Shown here piece after piece: positions 41,839 through 43,181 of a stretch of DNA of 43,181 bases. Origin of the DNA: Planctomycetota bacterium (lineage in GTDB: Bacteria; Planctomycetota; Planctomycetia; Gemmatales; Gemmataceae); assembly GCA_016873095.1 (NCBI GenBank), contig VGYC01000045.1, positions 1 to 43,181 on the forward strand, read 5' to 3'. The translations under genes and the position numbers were made by a program. The number at the start of each line of letters is the position of its first letter. The first letter of the stretch is position 1. The notes under the pieces are model-generated. The model worked only from the letters and a program-made list of their open reading frames with translations, had not been told where the DNA came from and ran no database searches.

Positions 41839-42270
41839 ATGGCTGATCGAGATCTCACCGACTCACTCATCGACGCGGCGAGCAATATCAACCTCGCGCG
41901 TGTCCGAGAGTTGCTTGCCCGTGGGGCCGATCCTAACGCGGAGGGTAATTGGTGCCGAACAGCGCTTCCGCTCGCGGTTCGGAACGCACATAAGAACGAG
42001 AGCATCGCAATCTTGATCGTCGAGGCGCTGTTGGCGTCCGGGGCAGACATCAACGCGTCACCGGGCGATTGCCTCAGTCCGGTTCGATATGCTGCCATTC
42101 ATGGCTACATGGATCTCCTTCGTTTTTTGATTTCGAAAGGCGCCGATCCCAATGATCGGGATCCGAATGGGCAAACTCTCATCACACTGCTTGAGACAAC
42201 TCCGGACCTCAAACGCCGTTGCCGTCGTATCGTCAAGATTCTTGAAAAGGCTGGTGGCGTAAGAAGTTAA
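41839..42270 (+). CDS. ankyrin repeat protein
   Basis: A 143-residue protein with about three ankyrin repeats: DAASNINLARVRELLARGAD, then VEALLASGADINASPGDCLS and AAIHGYMDLLRFLISKGADP. These mediate protein-protein contacts. No signal peptide or membrane segment is seen. The ATG at 41839 is chosen because the repeat fold begins there and GGAGG lies upstream; a frame from 41770 would translate the dispersed element. Its base composition is lower in GC than that of the neighbours, so it may have been acquired. No partner is evident. Start is moderately certain. Confidence 0.8.
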   Translation: MADRDLTDSLIDAASNINLARVRELLARGADPNAEGNWCRTALPLAVRNAHKNESIAILIVEALLASGADINASPGDCLSPVRYAAIHGYMDLLRFLISKGADPNDRDPNGQTLITLLETTPDLKRRCRRIVKILEKAGGVRS

Positions 42271-42287
42271 GGCCCGCCGAGTCACGC

Positions 42288-42878
42288 TCACCCCTCGGGG
42301 TTATCCAGCAACTCTTGCAACCGACTACCCAACTCCGCCGGCAGCCGGCTGACCCATGAGCCATCCACCAGGCCAACGGCGATGAAATCGCGGATGTGCG
42401 TGCGGTCCTTGTCACGAAACGAAGTGAGCTTCATGCGCACGAGCGCATCCAGGTTCAGCACCATGCACGTTGGTGTCGGCTTGGACTCATCGACATCCGG
42501 CGCCGGCGTGGCATACTCCTTGCGAACCTTCTCGCCGGCGAAGACGATGTGGACAGCGTCGCGGGCCTTCGCATTCGGGCCGTCCAGGAACATGTCGATG
42601 CCGGACGAATGGCGATAGACGAAGCCGGCCGGGGCCATTGCTGCCTTGGCCCGTTCGAGATCGGCGCGGCGGAGGAGAATGTCCACATCCTGCGTGTTGC
42701 GGACGGCCGCCTCATCCACCTCGCTCACCCAGGCGGCGACGGCATTGCCGCCGGCCACCGCGTAAGGGATGCCCGCTTGTTCGAGGGCGCGGCAAGCGCG
42801 GCGCAGGCGGTCGCGGACCTTCTCCACGGCGGTCACCATCCTCTCCCAGGCCTGCGCGCTGACGACGTGGCTGTTCAT
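42288..42878 (-). CDS. nucleotidyltransferase-fold protein
   Basis: A 196-residue protein. The segment YAVAGGNAVAAWVSEVDEAA with Gly43-Gly44, then RNTQDVDILLRR with Asp64 and Asp66, matches the pol-beta-type nucleotidyltransferase signature (GG...DxD) of MNT/AbiEii-like families. A second half (VLNLDALVRMKLTSFRDKDR THIRD region) agrees with the family. No toxin or antitoxin partner is adjacent, since the convergent ankyrin gene does not look like one. It is likely to transfer nucleotides to an unknown target; a toxin-antitoxin role is only a possibility. Confidence 0.75.
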   Translation of the reverse strand: MNSHVVSAQAWERMVTAVEKVRDRLRRACRALEQAGIPYAVAGGNAVAAWVSEVDEAAVRNTQDVDILLRRADLERAKAAMAPAGFVYRHSSGIDMFLDGPNAKARDAVHIVFAGEKVRKEYATPAPDVDESKPTPTCMVLNLDALVRMKLTSFRDKDRTHIRDFIAVGLVDGSWVSRLPAELGSRLQELLDNPEG

Positions 42879-42964
42879 CGCTGCTCACGATAACGGGCGG
42901 CGGCGCGGCACGCAAGAGGGGAACGGCGAGATGATGACAGGCACAGCCGCAGAAGAAGCATTCT

Positions 42965-43008
42965 GCTCCCCTCTCCCTCCCGGCTGAATATTACGCACAA
43001 ATGTTCAG
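42965..43008. repeat. half of a REP palindrome next to a small hairpin
   Basis: gctcccctctccctcc (42965-42980) is the left half of the palindrome seen whole at 6761-6783; the right half is missing. A 9-base-pair hairpin follows at once: ctgaatatt (42984-42992) with aatgttcag (43000-43008). The repeat may have been cut by the insertion sequence that starts to the right. Confidence 0.5.
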
Positions 43009-43148
43009 TCGAGCGATGACGTGGTGCGAGAGAGCGTCCGCAGCATAGTTTTATGGATCTTCCGAGCCGAGCGTCTTGTTGTCCTTGAAAACGTGGACAT
43101 GCTTTGCACCCTTGAAGTTAGCAAAACACAGGCTTCGAGGGGAAAGAC

Positions 43149-43181
43149 ATGTCCACCAGCTTACTGTATCAGGCGTTGGGC
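43149..43181 (+). CDS. ISL3-type transposase, 5' end only
   Basis: ATG at 43149 after GAGGGGAAAGAC gives MSTSLLYQALG up to the window edge. This start closely resembles that of the ISL3-family transposases I know from planctomycetes. Only 11 codons are visible, so the family is tentative. The left terminal repeat of the element should lie between about 42985 and 43130. Confidence 0.55.
   Translation, partial: MSTSLLYQALG

Overview
The window looks like a chromosome segment of a GC-rich planctomycete, most likely of the Gemmata group. The evidence is a planctomycete-type cytochrome/WD40 protein next to a DUF1549/DUF1553 protein, two large membrane-anchored Hanks-type kinases, several exported c-type cytochromes and beta-propeller proteins, an extremely cysteine-rich exported protein, and many short dispersed palindromes between genes. 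No rRNA, tRNA, CRISPR array or prophage was recognised. The right edge runs into the first 11 codons of a probable ISL3-type transposase.

Layout: 0.2-4.5 kb holds a cyclopropane-fatty-acid synthase, a kinase and a sugar-phosphate isomerase-like TIM barrel. 4.7-12.7 kb is a plus-strand run of exported proteins: an S55 (SpoIVB-like) peptidase, a beta-propeller protein and a pentahaem PA14 cytochrome, followed by an FAD oxidoreductase. 12.7-18.2 kb has an SRPBCC protein divergent from a class I/II aminotransferase, a propeller/di-haem peroxidase-like protein, a small cytochrome c'-like protein with a clear terminator, and a Ca2+/H+ exchanger. 18.3-20.6 kb carries two poorly characterised envelope proteins. 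20.8-27.4 kb holds the cytochrome-WD40 / DUF1549-DUF1553 pair and a second kinase with a polytopic C-terminus.

27.5-35.2 kb is the most unusual part. It contains nikR, a YheT-like hydrolase, the cysteine-rich protein (about 29% Cys) behind a long non-coding leader, a lipoyl/octanoyl transferase beside gcvPB, and an exported methyltransferase translationally coupled to an amino-acid permease. Heptanucleotide arrays in inverted pairs punctuate this region, reach into gene ends and in one case supply a false start codon. 35.3-43.2 kb has a CocE-type hydrolase, a small AT-richer pair (DUF5678-like plus retropepsin-like protein), an amidohydrolase, aspS, an ankyrin protein, a nucleotidyltransferase-fold protein and the IS edge.

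Functional links are limited: gcvPB with the lipoyl-transfer enzyme (glycine cleavage and lipoylation), a set of exported cytochromes and propellers (periplasmic electron transfer or surface functions), and two kinases (signalling). All calls come from reading motifs and gene arrangement; no database search was run. Start codons were often moved downstream of the longest open frame, using ribosome-binding sites, signal peptides or domain starts.
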